From positions 1 to 17,036 of the forward strand of contig CACXGG010000208.1 of the NCBI GenBank assembly GCA_902767145.1: DNA of 17,036 bases, written 5' to 3'. The notes under the pieces were generated by a model that was not told the origin of the DNA, ran no database searches, and saw nothing but the letters and a program-made list of their open reading frames with translations. This document shows, one piece after another, positions 1 to 7,708 of this stretch. Made by a program: the position numbers and the translations under genes. The first letter of the stretch is position 1. Every line of letters begins with the position of its first letter. Origin of the DNA: Oscillospiraceae bacterium (lineage in GTDB: Bacteria > Bacillota > Clostridia > Saccharofermentanales > Saccharofermentanaceae).

Positions 1-736
1 ATGTCTGGGGAGCGTAAAAATCAGGTCCCGTCTCTATGGGGAAAAAAGGCTCCTCCTCATTGTCAAAGATAAACCTTTCTCCGTCAAAATCCCCGGTGGC
101 AAAACACACCCTGTGGGGAAGGGATCTTATGGAGGAGAACATGAGAACATACCTGTCCTCGAGAGGGAAAAGATCCGGGCACTCGATACAGCTTCCGAAG
201 GCGGCATCAGATAAGATCTCGCCCACATAATCCCAGCTTATGAGGTCATCAGACTTAAAGAGCAGTATCTTTCCTATATTATGGATACCTGCTCCCACCA
301 CCATCCTGTAGCTTCCTTCATATTCAAAGACCTTGGGGTCCCTGAAATCCGTATTATCCCCCAGGGGAGACTCCTTTATTATGGGATTGCCTTCATACTT
401 TATGAACGTTTCTCCGTCGTCACTGAAGGCCATGGACTGGGTCTGGCCAAGCTCCTCGGATACTGAAGTATAGAAAAGGTAGAGCCTTCCGTCCTTTACG
501 ATGGCAGAGCCCGAAAAGCACCCGCCGCTGTTTTCGTACTCCTGATCAGGGAAAAGGGCTATCTCCTTTTCCTCCCAGTGAAGAAGGTCGGTACTTACGG
601 CATGGCCCCAGTGCATCTGTCCCCATCTTGGGGCATAGGGGTAATGCTGGAAGAAAGCGTGATACTTTCCCTTAAACCAGACAAGTCCGTTGGGATCGTT
701 CATCCAACCCGTCTTATTCTTAAAATGCCAGTACAA
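1..736 (-). CDS. GH32 beta-fructosidase / sucrose-6-phosphate hydrolase, 3' end outside window
   Basis: Glycoside hydrolase family 32 enzyme that hydrolyses beta-fructofuranosidic bonds in sucrose, sucrose-6-phosphate or fructans. About 245 residues are visible; the C-terminus lies beyond position 1. The family motifs are in order: WMNDPNG near residues 11-17 (Asp14 is the expected nucleophile), FRDPK near 131-135 (transition-state stabiliser) and ECPDLF near 185-190 (Glu is the expected acid/base). GPDFYAPQT at the visible end is also typical. There is no signal peptide, so it is probably cytoplasmic. I chose the TTG at 734-736 because GGAG lies 7 nt upstream, there is no in-frame ATG or GTG before it, and the next ATG falls inside the catalytic motif. 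It starts only 22 nt after the terminator of the upstream gene. Exact substrate cannot be told from this fragment. Family call is firm; the start is likely. Confidence 0.93.
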   Translation of the reverse strand, partial: MYWHFKNKTGWMNDPNGLVWFKGKYHAFFQHYPYAPRWGQMHWGHAVSTDLLHWEEKEIALFPDQEYENSGGCFSGSAIVKDGRLYLFYTSVSEELGQTQSMAFSDDGETFIKYEGNPIIKESPLGDNTDFRDPKVFEYEGSYRMVVGAGIHNIGKILLFKSDDLISWDYVGEILSDAAFGSCIECPDLFPLEDRYVLMFSSIRSLPHRVCFATGDFDGERFIFDNEEEPFFPIETGPDFYAPQT

Positions 737-757
737 TCCTCTTCTCCTTTTCCTATG

Positions 758-788
758 AAAAAAGTGCCGCCATAAAAGGCGGCACTTT
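758..788 (-). terminator. Rho-independent terminator after the PP2C-like/LysM-like gene
   Basis: Perfect 11-bp inverted repeat (AAAGTGCCGCC at 761-771 and its complement at 778-788) with a 6-nt loop. Read on the minus strand it is followed by a run of T (758-763). It lies 22 nt past the stop codon of the large gene ending at 810. The GH32 start codon follows 22 nt later, so readthrough here would decide GH32 expression if no separate promoter exists. Confidence 0.9.
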
Positions 789-809
789 GATAAGTTCTAT
801 CTATTGGTC

Positions 810-3800
810 TCAGGCTGCGTCTGCTGCTGCAGCATCCTCTGCCTGGGTCTCACCTGACTCGGCTCCGTCAACCACCTGGGCCTCACCGCTTATTACATCA
901 TCGGAGCTGGAAGCATTGCTTGCTGCGCCTACTGTGAACGTTACAGGGATGGATCCGTCAAGTACACCTAAAGGAGGAAGAAGGAGCTCATCTCCTGAAG
1001 AAGGTGAATATGTAGCGGGATCAAGTCCGTTGTAGTTGATGATGATGTCGATCCTGGGATCGGACTCGTTGGCGATATCATCGATACCGTAAGCCTGGTT
1101 GAAGAGATCCCACCATGTTCTGTAACCGATATAGTCGGAGAAGCAGAACTTTCCGATAGGAGCGGAAGGATCGCCTGTAGCACCTGCATCGGGAGTAACG
1201 GCATCTGTGTGCTCAGGTACAGACTCATCAGCCTCCCTGCTCTCGCCGCTCTCATCGATATCCTCACTTACATCAGAAGCACTTACTTCTGTCTGGTCCT
1301 CAGCATCCTCGTTCTTTCCGCAGGATCTTACGATGGCGGATACGAGTACGATGAGTACTATAAGGCAGATGAGTACAAATGCCAGGAAGATATAACCGTT
1401 ACGGTTGAGCTTGGGCATCCTTCTGACAGGACCCTTTCCGCCTGCACCGTTTCCTGAAGCCGGACGGGGACGTCCTGCTCCGCCGGGTCTTCCCTGCTGG
1501 CCTGAAGGTCTGTTGCCGTAAGGTGTCTGTGATGCCCCTCTCTGAACGCCTGAATCGTAATTATATGGCACGTTAGCTGCACCTCCGCTTGTTGCTGCCG
1601 CCTGGGACGGAACATCTACGGGTTCCGCGGGCGTTGAATACATATCGTCATCTATTCCCAATATCGCATTGATCCAGTCACTGTCAGAGGAAGCGGGGGC
1701 CTCGGGTGCTGCAGCCTGATCTGCATATCCGCCCTGGTAGCTTCCTGCCTGGTAACCGTATGTGTCTGCTGCTGCCTGATATCCCTCAGGTTCTGCATAG
1801 GCATTGCCCTCTGTTCCGAAGGACTGGTAGGGAGCCTGTGAATATGCGCTCTGATCAGGAGCATACTGCTGGGGTTCGGGCTCAGCCATATTCTCGTTCT
1901 CAACATACTGTCCGTAGGAATATACATCCTGTGCAGGAGTATTGATGGGCTCATCGGAGTTGACTGCTGCAACGGGAGTATCGAATGTGTTTCCGTCGTA
2001 GACAGGCATATCCGGGATATCTTCCTTCTCAGGTGTGGCGGGCTTCTCTTCAGAAACAGTCTCAACGGCTGTCTCGAAAGGAAGTTCGATATTCTCTTCT
2101 GCCTCTTCTGCCTCTTCTGCCTTCTCTTCCTTCTTCTCCTCTTCAGGGATCTTGGAAGTATCAGGGAAGTCTATAGCCAGCTTATCCTCTTCGGCAAGCT
2201 CGGGCTTTTCTGTCTCGATCTTGAAATCGGGTACGGGGATGCCTTCCTCTTCAGAAGCCTTCTTGAGCTCTTCCTCGGAAGGAGGTGTGCTGCTTCCGTC
2301 ATCTCCGAATACGAGAGGAGAAGCATTTACCATTTCCTCAGAGCTTCCCATGCTGTAGGGATTGAACTCATCCTCAGAAGACTTCTCGAGTTCCTGGGGA
2401 TTAAATGAGATGGTCTCATTGCCGGGGGCAAATACGATCTCATCGGACTTTCCGCCCGCTGTCTCATCAGGCTTGCTGTCGGGTGTAATACTGTTGGTGT
2501 CCACTTCCGGTGTCTCCTTAACATCTTTGCCGAGCTCACGCAGGGCGGCCTCTATGATCCCGTCCTTAGCCGTCTCATTTCCGCCTTCGGGCTTCGAAGC
2601 AGCTAAAGAGCTAAGTACATCAGCATTGAGTGTATCGATGGGCTTTGTCTTGGCATCATCGTCTTCTTCGGGAGCCTGGAACTCTACGGAAGAGATGGTC
2701 TTCATCTCAGGCTCGGCATCGGCAGCAGGTTCGCCGCTGATCTCGAAGGGATTGACTGCATTAACGACAAAAGGCGAAGGTGCGGCAGCAGATGCTTCGG
2801 CAACTCCCATAACTGCGGCAGACTCTGCGATCTGCTCCACAGTCTCGGAGGCATCCTTGGCTTCCTCACTGCTCTTCTTCATCTCTCCGAAAAGGTTCTT
2901 CATCATATCTTCCGCCGTTACATCAGGAGCTGTCTCCTTGCCCACTGAGGAATCGAAGAACTCGATGGAACTGTCACTCTGGGCAGGAGCCTCTTCTGCC
3001 TTGGGAGCATCGCCCTTATCCTCGCTGTCTCCGAATACCAGGTCGAGACCCGGGATAGGAGCTGCTGCAGCGGCATTGAGTCCGCTTGTAAATCCTGCAT
3101 CAGCTATAGCCGCGGAAGCTGCTCCGACAACACCGCCCTCAAGAGTGGACTTGATGCTCATGTCGGAAGTATCCTCTTCCTTGTTCTTACGCTTAAATCC
3201 GAACAGTCCCTTCTTCTCGTCGGAAGTAACACTCTCTACGAAGGAGATGGAGAACTGCATGGGAACGTTGGGCATCCTTGCAGAAGCCTGTGTAATGATA
3301 ACGCCGGCAGCATCGCACTGATCCTCAGCCTCCTGAAGGATGCGGAGCATCTCGCGCTGACCGAGGGCGTCGTAGATCTCTTTGTTGCAAAGGATGATGC
3401 AGTCATCGGGAACAAGTGTGAAGAAGTTGGACCAGAGGGCGTTAGCCGTCTTGGAAGAGCAGTAGTACATGAAGTCTCCTACCCTGTTTCCGTTGCTGTC
3501 GATGGGCTCCATGGGGATACCTGCATCCGTAAGGGGGAAGAGGGTATCGTCCCTGTAAAGGAAAGCCAGACCGCTTCCGATGGTCACAGCGAAAGCCTCT
3601 GCATCCCTGACGATAACGCCGGAGAAATAGGGGCTCCTGTCTTCTTCATCGGAAAGCTTCATCTTGCCTGTAACACCCACAGCTGTGGAAAGGAAACCTT
3701 CGATCATTCCGTCGATCTCCTTGCGGCCAAACTTGACCTCATTACATGTTCCGCGGAGCTGGGGCTCGTAGGGGGGCATCATGCCCGGTTCATACTCAGG

Positions 3801-3983
3801 GATTGAAGGATGGGCAAATACAGACAGGAAGAAGCCTCTCTCTTCCTTATCGATGGTGATATCAGCCTGTCTTGTCTCTCTTTTTCCGAATAACCTTCCG
3901 TCAATATAAAAAGCGTCTGTCAAATTCTGTGAGGGGAAATACTTCGCCGTCAAAGTACTTGCAAGGCGTGTTAATGTTGCCAT
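810..3983 (-). CDS. Large single-pass membrane protein: degenerate PP2C-like domain, disordered linker, TM helix, LysM-like domain
   Basis: 1057 residues; I do not recognise a named family for the whole protein. Residues 1-255 resemble a PPM/PP2C phosphatase core: a segment like 'GDSRaYlyRdg.l..LT' at 119-152 (here GSGLAFLYRDDTLFPLT) and a segment like 'DD.iiLcsDGl.d.l' at 191-208 (DDCIILCNKEIYDALG). The metal-binding aspartates are not where expected, so it is probably a pseudophosphatase. Residues 260-685 are acidic, Ser/Glu/Ala-rich and probably disordered. Residues 686-757 are Tyr/Gln-rich and 800-861 Gly/Arg/Pro-rich. A hydrophobic helix at 862-886 is preceded by basic residues, predicting the N-terminus inside. 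Residues 943-1006 outside look like a divergent LysM domain ending GDELLLPPLG. Start at 3983 (MATLTRL) is preferred over an upstream in-frame ATG because GGAGG sits 8 nt before it. The role may be sensing or anchoring at the cell wall; this is inference. Confidence 0.85.
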   Translation of the reverse strand: MATLTRLASTLTAKYFPSQNLTDAFYIDGRLFGKRETRQADITIDKEERGFFLSVFAHPSIPEYEPGMMPPYEPQLRGTCNEVKFGRKEIDGMIEGFLSTAVGVTGKMKLSDEEDRSPYFSGVIVRDAEAFAVTIGSGLAFLYRDDTLFPLTDAGIPMEPIDSNGNRVGDFMYYCSSKTANALWSNFFTLVPDDCIILCNKEIYDALGQREMLRILQEAEDQCDAAGVIITQASARMPNVPMQFSISFVESVTSDEKKGLFGFKRKNKEEDTSDMSIKSTLEGGVVGAASAAIADAGFTSGLNAAAAAPIPGLDLVFGDSEDKGDAPKAEEAPAQSDSSIEFFDSSVGKETAPDVTAEDMMKNLFGEMKKSSEEAKDASETVEQIAESAAVMGVAEASAAAPSPFVVNAVNPFEISGEPAADAEPEMKTISSVEFQAPEEDDDAKTKPIDTLNADVLSSLAASKPEGGNETAKDGIIEAALRELGKDVKETPEVDTNSITPDSKPDETAGGKSDEIVFAPGNETISFNPQELEKSSEDEFNPYSMGSSEEMVNASPLVFGDDGSSTPPSEEELKKASEEEGIPVPDFKIETEKPELAEEDKLAIDFPDTSKIPEEEKKEEKAEEAEEAEENIELPFETAVETVSEEKPATPEKEDIPDMPVYDGNTFDTPVAAVNSDEPINTPAQDVYSYGQYVENENMAEPEPQQYAPDQSAYSQAPYQSFGTEGNAYAEPEGYQAAADTYGYQAGSYQGGYADQAAAPEAPASSDSDWINAILGIDDDMYSTPAEPVDVPSQAAATSGGAANVPYNYDSGVQRGASQTPYGNRPSGQQGRPGGAGRPRPASGNGAGGKGPVRRMPKLNRNGYIFLAFVLICLIVLIVLVSAIVRSCGKNEDAEDQTEVSASDVSEDIDESGESREADESVPEHTDAVTPDAGATGDPSAPIGKFCFSDYIGYRTWWDLFNQAYGIDDIANESDPRIDIIINYNGLDPATYSPSSGDELLLPPLGVLDGSIPVTFTVGAASNASSSDDVISGEAQVVDGAESGETQAEDAAAADAA
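1713..1928 (-). other. Tyr/Gln/Gly-rich, prion-like segment of the large membrane protein
   Basis: Codes for residues 686-757, a low-complexity stretch with many Tyr, Gln, Ala and Gly and few hydrophobic residues (for example YGYQAGSYQGGYADQ). It is followed, after a short island with a DWINAILGIDDD core, by a Gly/Arg/Pro-rich stretch just before the membrane helix. Composition is seen directly; any condensate-forming behaviour is inference. Confidence 0.75.
2097..2125 (-). repeat. Short 9-bp tandem repeat coding Glu-Glu-Ala
   Basis: Three near-identical units of about 9 bp (CCTCTTCTG on the plus strand) code for EEAEEAEEAEE inside the disordered linker of the large membrane protein. The frame is kept if units are gained or lost, so the linker can vary in length. 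Confidence 0.65.
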
Positions 3984-4015
3984 GAAGTCATCCTCCATAT
4001 ATATATTCAATACTA

Positions 4016-4043
4016 ATTATAGCACAACCTTTTTTGTTACAAA
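4016..4043 (-). promoter_or_regulatory. Promoter of the large membrane protein gene
   Basis: On the minus strand a perfect TATAAT lies at 4016-4021, with a weak -35 (TTTGTA, 4038-4043) at 16-bp spacing. Predicted transcription starts near 4009, giving a leader of about 26 nt that contains the GGAGG site. It sits just downstream of the terminator of the DUF885 gene, so the two genes are probably separate units. Confidence 0.65.
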
Positions 4044-4060
4044 CTTTTTTTGAGAAATTT

Positions 4061-4098
4061 CAAAACAAAAGTAAGAGCTGCATTTCTGCAGCTCTTAC
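4061..4098 (-). terminator. Rho-independent terminator of the DUF885 lipoprotein gene
   Basis: Perfect 12-bp stem (4071-4082 with 4087-4098). On the minus strand the loop is GAAA, a stable GNRA-type tetraloop, and the stem is followed by TTTTGTTTTG (4061-4070). It begins 17 nt after the DUF885 stop codon. Confidence 0.92.
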
Positions 4099-4114
4099 AA
4101 GGTCTGTTCTGTTA

Positions 4115-6142
4115 TCATCCGAGCTCGGCTCTCATATGCTCTTCGATATTCTCGAAGGTACCGGGCTGGGCATTGAGATATGCGGTGAAGATCTCCTCAT
4201 CCGTGGCATTGGGGAACTCCGACCTTATCTGCTCCATGGCATATCCTGTGTTGATGAATCCGCAGCCGTACTTGATGGCGTAGCAGGGATCGCTGACAAG
4301 AAGGTTATAAAGGTCCTGAACGTCAGATGCAGCGATGGTCATTCCGTAAACTTCGGAATAGAGATCTGCCACATCGTCGATGGTCCAGTTCTCATAGTTG
4401 ATACCGATATCGCAGCGGGCCATGATGACCACGTTGAGCTCATTCTCCACCATGATCAGGTCTCTTCCGTCACTGGGCTCATCAAAATACTTATAAGAGT
4501 AGTTCTCAACATATGTTGCCCATCCTTCCGCATATGCCGTGGGCTCACAGACATACATGTAAGGGTGCTCACAGATGCTCCTGTGGTACAGGGACTGGAA
4601 CATGTGTCCGGGATAACCCTCGTGTGCACAGGTGATACCGAAGTCATTATCAACATTTGAGTTGTTGGTGATGATCATGTTGGAATCGTAGTTATCGAGA
4701 TGGAATCCCAGGTAAGCAGCAGGGCTGAAGCTGTCCTCAAATGCCTCGGGCACTTCCATAAGGAAGTAGTCGTGGTCGGGGATATCCGGGAAATCGTCCA
4801 TGATAGCCGTTACGAGATAATCCAGGTTCTGCTGTGTATCACCCATGGAATATGTGTGATAGAGATATGTATCGATCCAGGAATAGTCTGTTCCGTTGGC
4901 AACAGTATCCATGGTATCTACGATGTAATCGAGATAGTTGTCGAGTCTTGTGATGGAATCCTCGATGCTGAGACGGCTGTTTGTCTGGTCCTCGAAAAGA
5001 GCTACGAAATAAGCATCGCCGCCCTCATAGGAAGACATACCCATATCGGAACCGTTAAATGACTCCAGTGCACGCATCCTCTCGGCACACTCCTCGAACT
5101 CGGGGAATACCACATCCTGCATTACGGAAAGGTGCTCATCGATAAGATCAGCCTTCTGCTGGTCTGTGATACCGGGGATATTGTCGAGCCTCTCCTCGAA
5201 GGTGTCATAAAGGAAGCAGTCAGGCTCCTGGTCAACAAGATCATCGAAGGTCTCTGCGATTGCCTCATAGACTTCGGGGGATGAAGCAAAACCGTAAACG
5301 GCTCTTCTCTCCTCGAATTCGCAGAGCTGGTCATAATATCTGTCGATATCTTCGCAGAGGGTGATATAGTTCTCTGCATCCTCCACGGTATCAAAAGAGA
5401 TTACCGTAAGAAGGAAGAAGATATCGTTCTGGGGTCCCGTAAGGGGATTGAATGAAGACTCATAATAATCAAATGCCGTATATGAGAGCATATACTTTGA
5501 CAGCTCGAGATCCCCCACGACTCTGTCATAGAAGATCCTGTCCTGATCGTCCAGGTTCTCGTAGTCGATGGAATAGAGCTTTTCCAGCTCACCGTCAACG
5601 AATTCCATATCCTCTGTATGATCATAGGTGATCTCACCCCAGGATACTTCATCCACTTCGATACCGTATGCAGAAGGATCCTCAAATGTGAGTTCAGCAT
5701 CGATATAGTTGGATCCGATATATCTCTGAAGGATCTCAAGCTCCACCTCGTCCAGAAGGTCTGAAGCCTCCTGACCGGTTACATCACCGGGATCATGAGG
5801 GGGATGGATCTCATCTTCTGTGGGAACATGGTCCGGATATGTGAGATCAGGAAGATCGCCGAAATCGTAATCGGGTACATCACCGGGCTCGTCAGAAGGC
5901 TCGGTCTCCTCTGTCTCCTCTGTCTCCTCCGTCTCGTCGGGATCATCCTCATCCTCGTCATCGTCGTCGTCCGACTTGGAAAGCCAGCCGCCGTCATCGT
6001 CATCATCGTCGTCCTTTTCCCTTTCCTTCTTATCCTTGTGGTCGATATCGAAAAGGCTCTCGATGGTCGAACAGGATGTGAGGGAGAACATCATGGCTGC
6101 TGTAAGGAACAGAGCCAGGAATTTAGCTGAATATCTTTTCAT
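4115..6142 (-). CDS. DUF885-family lipoprotein, putative metallopeptidase
   Basis: 675 residues. The signal peptide ends in lipobox LTSC, so Cys24 should be lipidated and the protein held on the outer face of the membrane. Residues 37-125 are a very acidic linker (runs of Asp, then EET repeats) that probably spaces the catalytic domain from the membrane. The rest matches the DUF885 family: HEGYPGH near 506-512, with the HE...H pattern of a zinc-peptidase-like site, and AEGWATYVE shortly after, whose Glu could be the third ligand. The length fits a full DUF885 domain plus linker. The substrate is unknown; members are often annotated as peptidases. The start at 6142 has GGAGG 9 nt upstream. It has its own terminator and is divergent from radA. 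Family call is firm; enzymatic role is inference. Confidence 0.92.
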   Translation of the reverse strand: MKRYSAKFLALFLTAAMMFSLTSCSTIESLFDIDHKDKKEREKDDDDDDDGGWLSKSDDDDDEDEDDPDETEETEETEETEPSDEPGDVPDYDFGDLPDLTYPDHVPTEDEIHPPHDPGDVTGQEASDLLDEVELEILQRYIGSNYIDAELTFEDPSAYGIEVDEVSWGEITYDHTEDMEFVDGELEKLYSIDYENLDDQDRIFYDRVVGDLELSKYMLSYTAFDYYESSFNPLTGPQNDIFFLLTVISFDTVEDAENYITLCEDIDRYYDQLCEFEERRAVYGFASSPEVYEAIAETFDDLVDQEPDCFLYDTFEERLDNIPGITDQQKADLIDEHLSVMQDVVFPEFEECAERMRALESFNGSDMGMSSYEGGDAYFVALFEDQTNSRLSIEDSITRLDNYLDYIVDTMDTVANGTDYSWIDTYLYHTYSMGDTQQNLDYLVTAIMDDFPDIPDHDYFLMEVPEAFEDSFSPAAYLGFHLDNYDSNMIITNNSNVDNDFGITCAHEGYPGHMFQSLYHRSICEHPYMYVCEPTAYAEGWATYVENYSYKYFDEPSDGRDLIMVENELNVVIMARCDIGINYENWTIDDVADLYSEVYGMTIAASDVQDLYNLLVSDPCYAIKYGCGFINTGYAMEQIRSEFPNATDEEIFTAYLNAQPGTFENIEEHMRAELG
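5904..5939 (-). repeat. 9-bp tandem repeat coding Glu-Glu-Thr in the DUF885 linker
   Basis: Three copies of GTCTCCTCT (5904-5930, last copy one base different) and a degenerate fourth code for EETEETEETEE. Neighbouring Asp-codon runs (GTC/ATC on the plus strand at about 5940-6020) are also repetitive. Slippage here would change linker length in frame. Confidence 0.7.
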
Positions 6143-6180
6143 CTATCTATACCTCCAAACACACATATCTTGCCATAAAC

Positions 6181-6208
6181 AGGATAATAAATCACCATAA
6201 GATGTTAA
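6181..6208 (-). promoter_or_regulatory. Possible promoter of the DUF885 lipoprotein gene
   Basis: On the minus strand TTAACA (6203-6208) and TATCCT (6181-6186) are separated by 16 bp and lie about 40 bp before the start codon. Each hexamer departs from consensus, so this is a moderate candidate only. Confidence 0.4.
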
Positions 6209-6232
6209 AGATTGGGTAAAGCAGGGGCGATT

Positions 6233-6271
6233 TCCGCAAAAATTCCGCAAAAAACGGCTCTTTTTTGCGGA
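6233..6271. promoter_or_regulatory. Repeat cluster TCCGCAAAAA in the radA/DUF885 divergent region, possible operator
   Basis: The motif TCCGCAAAAA occurs at 6233-6242 and 6244-6253 in direct orientation, start to start 11 bp (about one helical turn), and at 6262-6271 inverted. The second and third copies form a perfect 11-bp palindrome (6244-6254 and 6261-6271) with a 6-nt centre. The palindrome centre is about 62 bp upstream of the predicted radA start point. I see no T-tract that fits a terminator of a neighbouring gene, so a protein-binding site is more likely. The regulator is unknown. Confidence 0.5.
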
Positions 6272-6304
6272 TTTTCCAAAATGAGTGCATCTGAAAAAGA
6301 CAGA

Positions 6305-6313
6305 TGATATACT
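6305..6313 (+). promoter_or_regulatory. Extended -10 promoter of radA
   Basis: TGATATACT is an extended -10 (TGn plus TATACT). No good -35 is present, which an extended -10 can tolerate. Placing +1 seven bases after the hexamer puts it at 6320, the A of the radA ATG, so the mRNA would have no leader. Confidence 0.55.
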
Positions 6314-6319
6314 CTCATT

Positions 6320-7696
6320 ATGGCTAATAAGAAGACTACATTTTTCTGCAAGGAGTGCGGAACAGAGACCAGCGGATGGATGGGAAAATGCCCGGGATGC
6401 GGCATGTGGAACACCCTGGTGGACAGCGAGACCGTCACCGCCTCTCCCAAGCAGAAGACAGACAGATATTCCTGGACCGAGAGTTCCGAGACCGTAAGGC
6501 TCAAGGATGCGGGCAAGGAGGATTACCTCAGGGTCTCCTCCGGCATCAGCGAGCTGGACCTTCTCTTCGGAGGCGGCATCACCTCGGGTTCAGTTACCCT
6601 TGTAGGCGGAGAGCCGGGCATCGGAAAGTCCACCATCCTCCTGCAGCTGGCAGACTCATATAAGGATCCCGGAACAGTCCTCTATGTATCAGGCGAGGAA
6701 TCCCCCGCCCAGATCAAGATGCGTGCCGACAGGCTGGGAATAGACAATGACAGGATCGTGATCTGTGCCCAGACCAACTTCGACAATATCGCAAAGGAGA
6801 TCCTGGACATGCATCCCGTCCTCTGTATCGTGGATTCCATCCAGACCCTTTACTGCGAAAATGTCACCGGAACTCCGGGAAGCGTATCCCAGGCAAAGGA
6901 AGTGACCTCCGGTCTGGTACGTATAGCAAAGAGCAATTCCCTTCCCGTCATCGTGGTGGGCCATGTTACCAAGGAGGGATCCATCGCAGGTCCCAAGACC
7001 ATAGAGCACATGGTGGACACGGTCCTTTATTTCGAAGGCGACAATACAGGCAACTACAGGATATTAAGATCCGTTAAGAACAGGTTTGGAAAGAGCAACG
7101 AGCTTGCCTTTTTCGAGATGAGGGAGTCAGGCCTCTGTGCAGTGGACAGCAGCTCTGCCCTCCTTGTCACCGGACGTCCCCAGATGTCCCCAGGATCATG
7201 CCTTACCTCCACCATGGAGGGAGGAAGGCCCCTTACCATTGAGATACAGGCCCTGGCCGCCGACACGGGATACGGCAATCCCCAGAGGATGACGTCAGGA
7301 CCCGACAGGAACAGGGTCTCCATGCTCCTGGCAGTCACCGAGAAGATCTTTAAGCTGAACCTCGGTGTGAAGGACTGCTTCATAAATGTCATCGGAGGAC
7401 TCCGGATCACTGACCCCGCCTGCGACCTTGCCATCGTATCGGCAGTCATCTCATCAGTCAGGGGCATCGCCGTAAGACCTAACACCCTGATCCTTGGAGA
7501 AGTGGGACTTACCGGAGAGCTGCGTCCCGTATCCGGGATCACCAAGAGGATCCACGAAGCGGAGAGGATCGGCATCACCAGGGTCATCCTTCCCGGCAGC
7601 TGCAAGGACAGCATCGCCTCGGATAAGGACAGGGGCAGATGTGAATATATCTTCGTAGACAATATCTCAGAAGCCAGCGACATGCTCTTCGCATAA
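6320..7696 (+). CDS. radA: DNA repair protein RadA
   Basis: 458 residues, the usual RadA length. RadA (Sms) is a RecA-like ATPase/helicase that extends D-loops during homologous recombination and repair. Seen in order: C4 zinc finger (Cys10, 13, 24, 27), Walker A GGEPGIGKST at 96-105, Walker B ending in LCIVDSIQT near 168-176, the RadA-specific KNRFG at 253-257, and a C-terminal Lon-protease-like domain (GGLRITDPACDLAI) that lacks the protease function in this family. The ATG at 6320 gives the standard short N-terminus ahead of the zinc finger. There is no Shine-Dalgarno sequence before it, unlike most genes here. ispD follows after 12 nt, so the two are probably co-transcribed, as is common in Firmicutes near radA. 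Confidence 0.97.
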   Translation: MANKKTTFFCKECGTETSGWMGKCPGCGMWNTLVDSETVTASPKQKTDRYSWTESSETVRLKDAGKEDYLRVSSGISELDLLFGGGITSGSVTLVGGEPGIGKSTILLQLADSYKDPGTVLYVSGEESPAQIKMRADRLGIDNDRIVICAQTNFDNIAKEILDMHPVLCIVDSIQTLYCENVTGTPGSVSQAKEVTSGLVRIAKSNSLPVIVVGHVTKEGSIAGPKTIEHMVDTVLYFEGDNTGNYRILRSVKNRFGKSNELAFFEMRESGLCAVDSSSALLVTGRPQMSPGSCLTSTMEGGRPLTIEIQALAADTGYGNPQRMTSGPDRNRVSMLLAVTEKIFKLNLGVKDCFINVIGGLRITDPACDLAIVSAVISSVRGIAVRPNTLILGEVGLTGELRPVSGITKRIHEAERIGITRVILPGSCKDSIASDKDRGRCEYIFVDNISEASDMLFA

Positions 7697-7708
7697 GGAA
7701 GTACAGAT

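Noticed and set aside
2362..3321. 319-codon open frame on the plus strand opposite the large membrane protein
   Set aside because: Ser/Ala-rich shadow of biased codons on the other strand; the minus-strand product has a ribosome binding site, a promoter and recognisable domains.
3984..4010. Upstream ATG (4010) as start of the large membrane protein
   Set aside because: It would place the ribosome binding site GGAGG inside the coding region and leave almost no leader after the TATAAT box.
6244..6271. TCCGCAAAAAA palindrome as a transcription terminator
   Set aside because: No gene ends here: both flanking genes start from this region, and the T-run is inside the arm and not after the stem.
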